Numbered from the stretch's first letter, positions 12,301-23,000 are shown. The stretch is 64,000 nucleotides of DNA from Phalacrocorax aristotelis (GCF_949628215.1 NC_134278.1:39760115-39824114); one strand, 5' to 3'. The notes: a model not told the origin generated them from the sequence alone. Made by a program: numbers and translations.

Positions 12301-15300
12301 AGCTAGTTTAATTTATACATTCCCCTACACATTTTTAATGTACAGCTATATTTAAGGTCCTCTTCACTTCCCAGTTCTCCAAATATGCTCAAATCATTTG
12401 TCTTTATCACAGTGGTTGGAATAAAAAAACATCCTTCCTTTGTTCATCTGGCCTGCACTGGTTATGCCATATATACACAGATGATGGGAGAATCCAAGAT
12501 TCCATTACAGAAGAAGGCAAATATGCTTCTTGTTAAAAGTTTTAAAAAAGCAAAATACTTGCTGTAATGGTTTTTGCCTTGTTCTGTAACAATTCAGCAT
12601 TTTGCAGTGGAGCTGAAGGCAATGTCAAAAAAGATATAGAATGTTTCTGTCTCTTTTCAGTCTCAGATTGTACCGGGTGTAAATTTCAAGAGCCTAAACT
12701 AAAAGTGAAGATTAAAAAAAATTACTTCAAATGTTTTTCTTTGGTAGCTTTATGAGAACGTCAGACATCCAGGTAGAAAGTCATGGAACCATGTTTCAAT
12801 GTGCATCCTGAATGGAGGTGGGATACGGTCACCCATCGATGAACAGAGCACGAATGGTATGTAAAAACTACAAGCTGAATGACAACTTTATCAAGAAGGA
12901 GGAATTGAGTTATTATGCAAGCCTGAACCCAGTGTTAGGTATGGGCTTGTTTTGATGGGATTTGCACAGTATTTGGAAGCAATTTCAAAATTTCTCAAAT
13001 GGTTATCCTGAATGAGAGCACAACTGCACTCAGGCTGACATTAACAGAAGTTGTTGGCATTGTACACGGTGCTTTTTATAATTTCCCTCTCCCTTTGCTG
13101 CCTTGGAACAAAGACAGATGGTGGATATTCTTCACCTCCTACTGTAGAGGGTGTCATAGCTGGGAGCCCTCTGTAGTTTGCTATCAAATATATGAATTCT
13201 AGGGTTTTCTGATTGGGTAAAGTTCTACAGTTTTTATTTTCCTGGTATTGTATAAATGAAAACTGAAAACAAACACCTTTTTCAGTTTAGTTAAATCTCT
13301 CTCCAGGACTGCATGAGTAAATCTTGAGCAATTGGAAAAATTTCCTGACTCAGTAAGAATAAGTAAGAATGTTTTTCTTCATCTTAAGTCAGTGGTTTGT
13401 AATCTCTTTTAGTAGAGTTATTGGAATAGCAATAGATGCCGTTACATCGAACTCAGATTTATCAGTCTCGATACATGCTGGATGATAAAGGTGCAAGTTT
13501 TTTGGTTTGGATGTGATCTTCCCCTCTACTGGCCCTCGTTTTCTCAAATTCTATTATTTGCCGCGTTTCTTGTCAAAAATGTACCATTAAACAATCCTAA
13601 AATAATACTGTAGACTTAAAAAAAAAATTAACCTAATCAAAGTCTCATTCCCCCAGGTAGCATTACTGTGGCAGATTTGCTGTCTGTTTTGCCATTTGGA
13701 GGTCGTTTTGATTTGGTAAGGGTAAAAGGCTCCACTCTGAAAGAAGCTTTTGAGCACAGTGTGCACAGATACGGAAGTGGAAGCGGAGAGCTGCTGCAGG
13801 TTGGAGGTATGTTTTCTTCCCCTCCTCAGTTTTCCAAGCCAGCCATCCCTTCTGTTGGCCTTGTTTGTGTTACACCTGGAAGCCACTTTAAGCTGACACG
13901 ATTTATCCTGCATATCTTTAACTGAGCCGCTGCAGCACACAGGCCATTGCTGTTCCTTTCAGCAGAGCCAGGATTCCCAGTTGGTTCAGTAACCCATAAT
14001 GGCGGCAGTTTAACACTTCAATTAACTACAGGAAGGTATAATTGAATATAGCTGTAACATACTAATCGCTACAGCAAACTCTGGTGTGCAGTGCTTCACT
14101 GGCAGCCTACCTGAAACCCCAGACTGGATGTCTCTGCCAGTTATTGCCAAAGTTCAGTTTATCAAAATCATTTTGTGCCACTGTCTAATGGTTGCTGACA
14201 GTTTTAGAGTTAGTCCAAGTGGGGTATGGAATTGCTGCAGTGGATTTCTAAATATTTTAGGGATGAACAGTTTAATATTAAAAACATACGGATTTCTTGA
14301 ATTGCAGCTCCCCATATACTTACCTAGACATGTACTAGGCTACAGTCACGTTTATTCCTGGGCTTTCTGTGATGCAGTGTGGCTTTTATTGTTTATTTAG
14401 CAGAAAAGCTAAACTTCAAGGACAGGGGCTGAGGGATTTCCTGCCCTCCATGCCTCCCCCCACATAGCCTGGTGATGGGGGAACTTCCCCGCCGTGCAAT
14501 CTAGAACCCTCACCTGCCAAGGACACAACCCACATCTCGCACATGAGGCGAGTGCTTTCACAAGTTACCATGTTCTTGGGTACCACTAAGGTAAAGCAGC
14601 AGCAGCCCCTCTGCTTGCTGCCTTCTCACAGAAAAAGAAGATAATCTGGACGGGGTTCAGGACAGAAGTTCCACACCAGGAAGAGCGCCAGGGTTGGAAG
14701 AGCCTCTGTGCTTTGGACTAGCTTTAAGATCTTGCTCATCAGCAAAATCTTGGCAATGCTGTCCTGAGGGCCTAACTCTCCCCAGGCTTTGACTGAGGAA
14801 GGCTCACAAGTAGAAACGTTACTGCTCCGACAGCGAATAGAAATCACAATGTTCAGCCCTGGCTTGGCTGGCTTTTTTCAGGACAGTGCTTATTATCCAT
14901 AATAGCTGCTAAGTTTGGGTGGCTGGCTAGCTTTAAAAGGAGTTGTTACAGCCAACAAGACAGTGGAATGAGAAAGCATGTGACTACGGAAATAAGGGAA
15001 GGTATTTTTATCGTGCAGTATCCTAATCCTCAGTCTAGTAATTTCCTCCTGTAGCGTAGTGATAATAGAACAGATGATCGGCTAAGTAACTGAGGTGGGC
15101 CAGTACTTCAGCAATTCTCCAATCTCTCGAATTTTCTTGCATAAAAGTTGATTATTGTGCAAAGAAGATAGGACATTTACTGGTATCACTCAAAACAATG
15201 TAACCTCACAGAAGGTCACAGAAGTGAACATAAAAAATCCATTGAAAATGGTGGAAGATCCTGCTTCTAGCTTTATATATTCAATAGGCACTGCATAAAG

Positions 15301-17354
15301 TGGCATTCAAACATGTATTTTTGTAGGCATCCATGTGGTCTACGATCTCTCCAGGGCCCCAGGAAGCAGAGTTGTCAGCTTGGAAGTGCTTTGCACAGCC
15401 TGCCGAGTCCCATCCTACGTCCCACTCCAGATGGATGAAATATACAATGTGACTCTTCCGTCCTATATGCTGTATGGAGGAGATGGCTATCGTATGCTGA
15501 AAGACGAAAATCTGGGGTACAGTAAAGGTAAGTATGGCACCAACAGGGGATCAGAAATTCCTAAAAGTTAAAAAATCTTTTTCTAGTACAAGTCTCAGAT
15601 TATCTGCTTTTATTGGATAGATTAAATTTGCTTCTAATCTGATTGCGCTGAATGGCTAGTTTTGGTTGTAGCTAGCAACTATATTCTTTTTCAGTTAAAT
15701 CACAAAGGTTTCAAAACGAAACCGAGCCTTATCAATTCAGCACTGCTTACAGAGTGGTATGATAAATCAGTTTATCGTGATAAACTGGTTTATCGTGGTA
15801 AACCAAAAAAAAAAAAAGCAAAAAACACACTATGGAGACTACATATGACGTGTACTGTCTTGCAGTTTCACTCATTACTAAACAATGCATCAAAAAGAAA
15901 GGCGCTGTTTTCTTTAGACCTTATATTTCCTGTGTGGAACGACTTGCAAAAACAGAATCGTCACCTCTGCTACTAATGGCCACGCAGCTCAGGCGAGCAA
16001 CACAGAGGGCGAGGGGAAAGATGCTGACGTGCTCTGCGGTAATTAGCCTGCCGCGCCGAAAGCAGCGGGACTCTCACGAGTTCTGCAGGCAGCACCACGC
16101 AGGTTCGTGCTGGAGGAAGACAGGAAGTGTTTTACATTGCTGTCTTAAGATCCTCTAAAGTTGCATGCAAATTGTTAGAAATTCAGCGCTCGTACAATAG
16201 ACATGTACATCTTTTAGGACAAAGGGAAACTTGAAAAACATTTCCAGATTAAAATTCATTATTTCTGAAAACACAAAAAGGATGTAGTGCTGTATTTAAA
16301 AAAAAAAAAAAGTATCTTCTAGGAGCACATCTACATCTTGCAGAACTTTAATTTCATGTGTTCTGCTTTTGGATGGTACAAGCATGCTTTTCCCCAAAAA
16401 AATCTCCTTTTGGCCCTTCATTACAGACTATTTTTTTGCTTCTCTAGAGTGTTTAAAGTTGATCCTCACAGGTAGGATCAGTGTTTTAAATCGAAATCAG
16501 CCTACAGCTTGCAAAGTTGGCGGGGCTGTAGTTTTTAGTAACTATCTGTGTATGCAGAAATAAATTCACAAAGGGAGAAACTATTAGGAATAATGAAAGG
16601 GAACAACTTGAAAGGTTCTGGTACAGTCTTCCAGTATAGCAGAGGGGCAAAACTAAAATTACTTTTAAGATGGAGGTGTTGCACTTCAGGATTGCAAGAG
16701 CTTGGGTCGGAAGGGGCTCGTGACACAGTTGGCAGCAGTGACTGAAGAGGGTCTTCCAACTGTAGGAAAATCCACATCATACTTTGCGTGCACTTGAAAA
16801 GGTGTAAGCGATAGCTTTGCCAGCTCTATAGCACTCTACCCCAAACAGGTGGGAGACTAGCTCGCTCTACCTAAATCTGACTGGCAGTAACCATTGTAAC
16901 AGATGCAAAACAAGCCAAAAAAAGCCAGATGCTGCAAAAAGAATTCTTGTTTTTGGCACCATACATGTTACTACCAAAAATTCTGGCTACGAACCACCAG
17001 AGATGTTTCTTCTGTGCACAAGGAACAACTCTCCACACCCCTCCGCTGTCTTGATGTGGACCGGCTCAGACTGGCGAACCATAGAAAACGGTTTGCTTTA
17101 AGACTTGGGCTAAAGCTGCAGTTTTAGACAGGTTCTTAAATTTTGGTCCAGAGCTTGGCTGCTGCAGAGAACACTGTACTTTGTTTGTTTGTTTAGGTGA
17201 ACCTGATGTTGAGGTTGTTTCCCGTTACCTCCAGAGGATGAATAGAGTTTACCCAGCAGTTGAAGGTCGAATAAAGTTTTCTTCCGGAAGTCTTATCAAA
17301 GGCAGCCTTACTCTGATCGCCCTGTCGTTCACTGTAACGTTCTTGCGTACTTGA
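172..17354 (+). CDS. NT5E: NT5E, ecto-5'-nucleotidase (CD73), exons 2-9 of a split gene; exon 1 outside the window
   Basis: The enzyme hydrolyses extracellular AMP to adenosine and phosphate as a GPI-anchored cell-surface dimer. Eight exons join in one frame: 172-394, 5387-5575, 8868-9065, 10559-10710, 12748-12856, 13657-13806, 15327-15527 and 17197-17354 (1380 bases, 459 residues plus stop). Human CD73 is 574 residues as I recall, so about 115 N-terminal residues are missing, fitting one upstream exon. Visible family motifs are GNHEFD (metal ligand Asn and catalytic His), ALGHSGF and GGHTNTF (metal-binding His), CNMGNL, NGGGIRSP and LPFGG (nucleotide clamp), and GGDG followed by Tyr. The C terminus is a hydrophobic tail after a small-residue stretch FSSGS, as expected for GPI attachment. 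All introns are GT-AG and phases agree at every junction. The neighbouring convergent SNX14 supports orthology. Confidence 0.97.
395..5386 (+). other. NT5E: NT5E intron 2
   Basis: The 4992-base intron holds an old CR1 fragment near 3862-4127, a locally GC-rich patch at about 3085-3260, and overlapping minus-strand open frames at 2141-2691 that I do not recognise. Positions 1-171 belong to intron 1. Confidence 0.85.
3862..4127 (+). mobile_element. Old CR1 LINE 3' fragment
   Basis: The order of diverged CR1 3'-end phrases is recognisable: an AACAATGGGCTCAAGT-like segment, CAGGTTGCCCAGAGAGGTTGTGG, and GGACTAGATGGCCCCCAGAGGTCCCTTCCAACCTCAG (given here in parts). The terminal octamer is eroded. 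It is in the sense direction of NT5E. Confidence 0.75.
5387..5575 (+). CDS. NT5E: NT5E exon 3 (second metal-ligand exon)
   Basis: The acceptor is TTTCTTTAAG and the donor GTATTT; the exon is 189 bases, phase 1 to phase 1. It encodes KIIALGHSGF and VVIGGHTNTFLYT. The two His residues of GHS and GGH are the dinuclear metal ligands of the 5'-nucleotidase N-terminal domain. Confidence 0.97.
5576..8867 (+). other. NT5E: NT5E intron 3
   Basis: 3292 bases containing an ancient L3-like CR1 remnant (6690-7185) and a GC-richer stretch (7740-8000) with a 178-codon minus-strand open frame of unknown meaning. The rest is AT-rich and unremarkable. Confidence 0.85.
6690..7185 (-). mobile_element. Ancient CR1/L3-like LINE remnant
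   Basis: Diverged phrases appear in the order I know from old sauropsid CR1/L3 elements read antisense: GACCATCCATCCCAATGTCTT, a GTGTTCCACCGCTGACC-like block, GCAGCCTGCTGCCCACTGG, and GATGCACGCAGTATTCAAAG. No intact frame remains. Boundaries are approximate. Confidence 0.6.
8868..9065 (+). CDS. NT5E: NT5E exon 4 (end of N-terminal domain)
   Basis: The acceptor is TTTCTTGCAG and the donor GTACGT; the exon is 198 bases, phase 1 to phase 1. It encodes the conserved SDDGRKVPVVQAYAYGKYLG, then LNVTFDKKGN, which contains an Asn-Val-Thr N-glycosylation sequon. Confidence 0.97.
9066..10558 (+). other. NT5E: NT5E intron 4
   Basis: 1493 AT-rich bases. I see no repeat family, RNA gene or coding frame. 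Confidence 0.8.
10559..10710 (+). CDS. NT5E: NT5E exon 5 (linker and start of C-terminal domain)
   Basis: The acceptor is TACTTTGTAG and the donor GTAAGA; the exon is 152 bases, phase 1 to phase 0. It holds the charged linker helix (HIKEEVEKWRKNLGDY) and EACRFQECNMGNLLCDAV, whose Arg is a substrate-phosphate contact in the family. YLNGTSE carries an Asn-Gly-Thr sequon. A perfect 8-base stem lies just after the donor. Confidence 0.97.
10719..10737 (+). repeat. Perfect 8-base stem with 3-base loop next to the exon 5 donor
   Basis: TTGCCACC, loop GCA, GGTGGCAA. The stem starts eight bases after the donor GT (10711-10712). A further G-T wobble pair can form at the base. Confidence 0.8.
11556..11835 (-). 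mobile_element. Ancient CR1/L3-like LINE remnant
   Basis: Blocks resembling old CR1/L3 3' sequence read antisense occur in order: a CCCACCCTCTTCACACCACGA-like part, ATTCTACGTTCAGAAGCTTT, and TTGACCATCCTTGTCACCCC followed by TCTCTGAATC. It is strongly diverged and lies in NT5E intron 5. Confidence 0.6.
12748..12856 (+). CDS. NT5E: NT5E exon 6 (substrate-binding loop)
   Basis: The acceptor is TCTTTGGTAG and the donor GTATGT; the exon is 109 bases, phase 0 to phase 1. It encodes SWNHVSMCILNGGGIRSPID. NGGGIRSP is the nucleotide-binding loop with the Asn and Arg that contact substrate. Confidence 0.97.
12857..13656 (+). other. NT5E: NT5E intron 6
   Basis: 800 bases. Nothing is recognisable beyond the splice signals. 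Confidence 0.8.
13657..13806 (+). CDS. NT5E: NT5E exon 7
   Basis: The acceptor is ATTCCCCCAG and the donor GTATGT; the exon is 150 bases, phase 1 to phase 1. It encodes LLSVLPFGGRFDLVRVKGST and FEHSVHRYG. The Phe of LPFGG is one of two aromatic residues stacking on the base in the family. The exon length is a multiple of three, so skipping would keep frame; a short human CD73 isoform lacking this exon is known. Confidence 0.97.
13807..15326 (+). other. NT5E: NT5E intron 7
   Basis: 1520 bases with a GC-richer middle (about 14410-14560). I could identify no repeat family or gene. Confidence 0.8.
15327..15527 (+). CDS. NT5E: NT5E exon 8
   Basis: The acceptor is TTTTTGTAG and the donor GTAAGT; the exon is 201 bases, phase 1 to phase 1. 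It encodes GIHVVYDLSRAPGSRVVSLE, a Cys pair in LCTACRVPSY, an Asn-Val-Thr sequon in IYNVTLPS, and YGGDGYRMLKDE. The Tyr of GGDGY takes the place where I recall Phe in human CD73. Confidence 0.97.
15528..17196 (+). other. NT5E: NT5E intron 8
   Basis: 1669 bases. It contains two adjacent 18-base hairpins followed by a run of A (15769-15817), a second A run near 16298, and otherwise plain intron sequence. Confidence 0.8.
15769..15804. repeat. Two tandem 18-base imperfect palindromes followed by poly(A)
   Basis: AGTTTATCGTGATAAACT (15769-15786) is directly followed by GGTTTATCGTGGTAAACC (15787-15804). Each has 6-base perfect arms around a six-base centre, and the two units differ at only three or four positions. 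An A run begins at once afterwards. The origin is unknown. Confidence 0.75.
17197..17354 (+). CDS. NT5E: NT5E exon 9, C terminus with GPI-anchor signal
   Basis: The acceptor is GTTTGTTTAG and the stop TGA is at 17352-17354. The exon encodes NRVYPAVEGRIKFSSGS, followed by a tail with the hydrophobic run LTLIALSFTVTFL and a terminal Arg-Thr. The Ser/Gly cluster is the likely GPI attachment site. The tail is removed in the mature protein, which explains its low conservation against mammals. Confidence 0.95.
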
Positions 17355-17661
17355 TTTTGGTTCACTGCGTTGTCATTCGGAGGAAGGCGAGAGGACAGAT
17401 GATGCTGATCAAGGGAGAAGAGACCTGTTCTTTTCTTTCACCTTAAAATGAACGTTTAGGTTTCTGCATGTCATCAGTGAACAGCACAAGCAATTGTCTT
17501 TAATCTGGTACAGCCATTGAAGCACACTGCGCAGAACGAGTAGGCACAATTCATCACACCTCGTATCAGCAGGTACCCGCAACTCAGTTTGAGGTTTCCA
17601 CAAGCAAAGTTCCAGTGAAGGCTAATGCTCCGTTACGAACCAACCACTTGCTGAATTGGGA

Positions 17662-17680
17662 TTTTTTTTTTTTTTTTTTT
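17662..17680 (+). repeat. Poly(T) tract in the NT5E 3' UTR
   Basis: Nineteen consecutive T residues. Confidence 0.95.
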
Positions 17681-18522
17681 CCAAATTCTTTTAGCTGCTT
17701 TAGGTTGTGAGTTGATTAAGAATCTGATTCCAGTAAATAAGCTTCTAGAAATAGATTTATTAAAGGTAAATATACCTTCCTTTGATCTATAATCGGGATT
17801 AAAGCTTTCATTCTAATAATTCTATTTATCATACCTACACCAGTGCCTGAAAGAGCTGGTTTAAACTCGGCGCCCTTGAAAGCATGAAGCCCATTTACAT
17901 ACAATTAACAAGTTTTTCCATTTTACTTTTGAAGATGCAGCATCTCACTGGTGTTTTCCATTAGTAAAGGATGCAATGAAAGCTTGATTTGATTTTGATG
18001 AATTTTAACAAATTGAAAAAATACATACACTTACCTATTTAATATGACCAGTTTGGGGACTGTGTCTAGAGTGAGAACACAATCTGTGATTATGTTTCAT
18101 ATCAACATGCCTAACGTCACACTTTTTTCCAATGCGCAAAGCACAGGGCTCCCGACTCTGTGCTTTGCTCTTTATCAGCAATGTTCAGAGGGAACGTTGG
18201 ATACACGCATCGACTCCTGCTCCACTGTGGCAACCTTTGGCAGTTGCCCAGTAATAGGGTTTTTACAGCGTAACCTGGCTTTATCATAACTGTGATCATA
18301 ACTCAAAAGCCCCGTCTTCTCTGAGGGAAGGCTGTGATTAAAAAATATATTTGTAAGAGATAGGCTAATGAGTATAAAATCAGAAATTGCTTTAAATGCT
18401 AAGTCGATTTCCCAGATGTCAGCAGGAAGTGATTGCTTATGATTATTTTTCCAAGATTGTTCACATTTGGAATTTTGACATCAACATGTTTCCATGTTTA
18501 TTGGTGCATTCTCGGTGTTTTG

Positions 18523-18528
18523 AATAAA
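18523..18528 (+). terminator. NT5E: Probable NT5E polyadenylation signal
   Basis: A canonical AATAAA is followed within 20 bases by CTGCTGTTTTTCTGG, a plausible GU/U-rich downstream element, about 1.17 kb past the stop. Confidence 0.6.
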
Positions 18529-18545
18529 CCTGCTGTTTTTCTGGA

Positions 18546-19814
18546 ACATGCACTGCATCACTCTTTCTGACCCAAGCTACTCACCTCTTAAATTCACTGC
18601 ACCTGCAGACTTCGAGGAGAAGGCGCATTGAGATAAACAGTCAGTGTGTTTAGATTTCAAGACCTCGCTAGTTTCCACATAAATTCAAGGGTTGCACATG
18701 AAAAGCTCTGGACTACACGGCTGCATTGGGTAAACTGTGTGAGAGCAGGGAGACAAACAAGGGCTGACCCTGACACGCCAGTTACAACACAGCACTGATG
18801 ATTTGTCAATACCAGCCCCTAAAGTTTAGTTTACAGAATGCTCTGCCCCAAATCAACATAAAACCAGTAACGCGAGGGTGCACTGATGGACCGAGCTGCA
18901 CCTGCACGCCAGTTTTTAGAGTTATGACGACTCCTGCGGCATACCTAGAGAGAACTAACACTTTTACCTTCTTTTGACAAACAGGAGGAAAGGGTATGCA
19001 AAAGTGATAAATCTAATGCAAACTGCATTGACAGAGAACACGAACACGGCGTTAGATTGCGCTGTTTGTAAAAGGAGAAAACGGGTGCTGGCTGAAAAGA
19101 AAAATTGAGGCATGCTTATTAAAATATCTCTGTATTGTTTTGTGAGTGAAACTTGTTAAAAATCCACACGTGAAAGTCCTTTTTGAAGTCTTTCTTTTAT
19201 AAAGGCTGGGACAACAAATTAAGATTTACAGGAAAAGTCTTTCACACAATGTTATGCTAATAAATTTTTAGCAGACCTACATCCTCTTTTCAAAGCCTGT
19301 AAAGAGGATGTCAGAAAACCCCCGGACAAACCCAGATAGGAAATTGCAGAAAAATAAAGGTTAAAGTCAAAACCATGTTTCACACCATTACTATTTTAAG
19401 AGTGCTTTAGATTTGAAGGACAGATATTAAGTAAACTAAACTACACACATGGTGTCCCATGCTCACAGAAAGCATGAAAGCCAAAGCCAATTCTGAGATT
19501 ATTTGTATGCAATAGATCCAATCATGTAATTTTGGTTTGTTTGTTTTTAAAAAACCAGTAAAATTTGTTAAGACAGTTAAAAATAACTTTATGGGTACAT
19601 TCTACAACTTCTGAACAATTTTTGTACATATACTTTAAGGCAGACAACAGCAATTGCTCTTTTAGCAAAAGATACGTTAGCTGCTCTCCCAACAATCTTA
19701 TGTCATCCTGTAATTTCACGCACAGAGTTTGGGGAAATTAATTTGACTTCTGCCGATAACAGCTAAAACAAGTTTTAAATAAAAAGTACAGATATATTGT
19801 TTACTTGTAATTGG
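18546..19814. other. Convergent intergenic region between NT5E and SNX14
   Basis: About 1.27 kb separates the two inferred polyadenylation sites. It is AT-rich, with no coding frame, no recognised repeat and no RNA gene that I can support. Part of it may belong to alternative 3' ends of NT5E. Confidence 0.6.
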
Positions 19815-20017
19815 TATTAAATTTTAATGTCTTTATTGCATAAAGAGATTTTTTTTTTAGAACTTAAGATTTTATGTTATTTACAAGAAAATATACAACG
19901 CAAGGTTAAAATGTCACACGTCCATTACAATAGTGCAGAGCGGGTGTTTCTATTGGGTGTCCGGCGAGGTCCCTGCATTCACATCCAACATGACACAGAG
20001 CTGGCTTCCTTCGGACC
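19815..20017 (-). CDS. SNX14: SNX14 exon 29: last 12 codons, stop and 3' UTR
   Basis: The coding part is 19979-20017 and encodes [12 protein letters not shown], with TGA at 19979-19981 (minus strand). The Trp-Met ending matches the SNX14 C terminus. The acceptor is GTTTGACAG. The 3' UTR runs to about 19815, just past the AATAAA at 19832-19837; its end is inferred. Confidence 0.9.
19832..19837 (-). terminator. SNX14: Probable SNX14 polyadenylation signal
   Basis: TTTATT on the plus strand is AATAAA on the minus strand. It lies about 140 bases beyond the SNX14 stop codon, giving a very short 3' UTR of roughly 160 bases. Confidence 0.65.
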
Positions 20018-23000
20018 CTGTCAAACCATAACAGAGAGGAAAAAAAAGTCACTTTGTAAGTATGAAAAACGCATATTTACATATAAATGACTGAACTGAG
20101 CTGCAATGATGAATAGTATTTGAAAACATCCACTTGAAACGAGAGTTAAGAGAAAGGAAGGCTACTGCTTTCAGGTTTTTAATACTATTTCTCAAAATAG
20201 GTATTTTCTTCTTTCTCTGGAAGTTCTCACCTCCCCCATTCCTAACCACTAAATATAATTATCTTAGCACAGCAATTTTCTGCTCTGGAAATAGCACTGG
20301 CATAATGTTTTTTCAACTGGATTTCTTTCCTTCATCTGCTAGGAACGCTGCTCGTCTCTCAGCTGTCCCTTTTCCCTGTAACCTGTCTAACAGTCTTCCA
20401 AGGGACTGGCCGTACGTTGCATCAAAGGCAAAACTCATATGAGGTGTTTTTCAGCTCTTATCCTTAGAACTTGTTCACTTACACATGCTGCCATTAAACA
20501 CAGCCTATCTTAAGTGATCCAGCAGACATCCACATTGGTACGTGTAGCCCGATATACTTTCAAGAAATCATAGCTTGAGGGCAGGAAGCTGACTGACATC
20601 CCCGCTAATGAAAGTCTTCCCATTTCTCCCATCATTGTGTCCCCTGCTGAAGGAACAATGCTCAAGGCAAAACTTCCAGGATGCTCAGTCTTCCACTTAA
20701 ATACTGACTGACCTGAAATATTTCTGTTCTTCGCTGTCACTACAAACACATTTTGGCATCAAGCAGCTCAAAAAGGACCAGGCTGGAAGGCTGTGCTGCA
20801 TCCAACGAGACCTGGACAGGCCAGAGAGCTGGGCCGAGGGGAACCTCATGAAATTCAACAAGGGCAAGTGTACCTCATCCTACACCTGGGGAGGAACAAC
20901 CCCATGCACCAGGACAGGCTGGGGGCTGACCTACTGGAAAGCAGCTCTGCTGAGAAGGACCTGGGAGTGCTGGTGGACAGCATGCCCTTGTGGCCAAAGG
21001 TCAATGGTATCCTGGGCTGCATTAAAAGGAGTGTGGCCAGCAGGTCAAGGCAGGTTATCCTCCCCCTCTACTCTACCCTGGTGAGGCCACATCTGGATCA
21101 CTGCATCCAGTTCTGGGCTCTCCAGTTTAAGGACAGGGAAGTGCTTGAACAAGTCCAGTGGAGAGCTGTGAAGATGCTCAGGGAACTGGAGCATCTCCCT
21201 TATGAGGAAAGGCTGAGAGACCTGGGTTTGTTCAGCCTGGAGAAGAGAAGACTGAGGGGGGATTTCATCAATACCTATAAATATCTAAAGGGTGGGTGTC
21301 AGGACGATGGGACTAGGCTCTTTTCAGTGGTGCCCAGTGACAGGACAAGGGGCAATGGGCACAAGCTGGAACACAGGAAGTTCCACCTGAATATGAGGAA
21401 AAACTCCTTTCCTGTGAGGGTGACAGAGCAGTGGCGCAGGCTGCCCAGGGAGGCTGTGGAGTCTCCTTCCCTGGAGACATTCAAAACCCGCCTGGATGCG
21501 GTCCTGTGCCCCCTGCTCTAGGTGTGCCTGCTCAAGCAGGGGCATTGGACAAGATGATCTCCAGAGGTCCCTTCCAACCCTCAGTATTCTGTGATTCTGT
21601 GACCAGTCTCTGTTGAATAGTCACTGGAGTGATTTCTGCACACACACACACTACACTCCCCCACAATATAACTGAGACCAGCCATCACTTTTTTACTTGC
21701 CCATTACAATTGTTTGGAGGAAACAATTCTTTTCCCAGGGAGCTTCAGTCAGTTTGCAGTGATCTGGGAGAATTGGTGTTCTGTTGTTGTTTTTATTTAT
21801 TTATTTTTATTTAAGGCTCCAGCTGAAAGCCACTGCCCTATGTCCATACCCTCTCCCCCTTGCATTTCCCTCTCATAGTGATCCCTCCTCAGCTGCCTCA
21901 CTCAGTCCATCACAGTCCTAGTACACTCACAACCAGGTCCTACTCTCACAGAAGCAGTACTTTGTTCTGTATTTCTCTTGGTACATCCATAATAGGAAAA
22001 TGGCTGAACTTCCTGGTTGGAGTATTTTCTCTTCCTTTCCTCTGCTGAAATCTGGGCCAGAGAATTCCCTCGCTCTGCTCCCATTGGCTTCAGTCACAGG
22101 GAACAGGGGGAGCCCAGGCCTCAACTCTGCTGCTTCACTATAACCAAAGGAGCATTAGAGGTCGTCCCCCCCCCCCCAAACAGGTGCTTTTCTGAAACAC
22201 TGCAGAGCAGTCAGGCAGCGTCAGTTACACACAACAAAAGGATGGATTAAGAAATTGTACAAACCATAAACTTGATTTAAATTAAATCATCTTTTCTTGA
22301 TTTGTTTTCAAATAAAAAATATTTCACCCTATTAAATATACACACTTATGGAATAACAGTATGGTTGGGATGTGCCTCTGGAGTCATCTGGTCCAAACCT
22401 CAAGCAGGGCCACCTAGAGCTGGTTGCCCAGGACCACGCCTGGACGGCTTCTCAATATCTCCAAAGATGGAGACTCCACAGCCTCCCTGGGCAACCTGTG
22501 CCAGTGCTTGGTCACCCTCACAGTGAAAAAGTGTTTCCTGATGTTCAGAGGGAACTTCCTGTGTTGTAATTTGTGCCCGTTGCCTTTGGTCCTGGCCCTG
22601 GGCACCACTGGAAAGAGCCTTGCTCTGTTCTCTTTGCAACCCTCCCTTCAGGTGTTTATATACATAAATAAGATCCTCTGAACCATCTCTTTTCTAGGCT
22701 ATACACTCCTAGCTCTCAGCCTCTTCTCACAGGAGAGATGCTCCTGTCCCTCCATCATCTTCATGGCCCTTCATGGTCTCTCTCGAGTGTGTCCATGTCT
22801 CTCTTGTACTGAGGTGCCCAGAGCTGGACACAGCGCTCCAGCTGTGGCCTCACCAGTGCCGAGTAGAGGGGAAGGATCACCTTTCTCAACCTGCTGGCAA
22901 CACTCCTTCTAACAGAGTCCAGCATACCATTCATCTTCTTTGCAGCAAGAGCACATTGCTGGCTCATGGTGAACTCGGTGCCCACCAGGACCCCCAGATC

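Larger units (their letters stand above)
10711..12747 (+). other. NT5E: NT5E intron 5
   Basis: 2037 bases. It starts with a short perfect stem (10719-10737), then a GC-richer region at about 10990-11340 and an ancient L3-like remnant at 11556-11835. Confidence 0.85.
17355..18545 (+). other. NT5E: NT5E 3' untranslated region (end estimated)
   Basis: The stretch after the stop codon has no conserved frame. It contains a 19-base T run at 17662-17680 and ends near the first clear AATAAA at 18523-18528, followed by T-rich sequence. The end is inferred. Later AATAAA hexamers at 19259, 19353 and 19778 could give longer transcripts. Confidence 0.6.

Noticed and set aside
20793..21521. A 242-residue open frame that could be taken for a gene
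   Set aside because: It is CR1 LINE sequence: near-identical to 27180-27918, and the element ends in the CR1 octamer tail.
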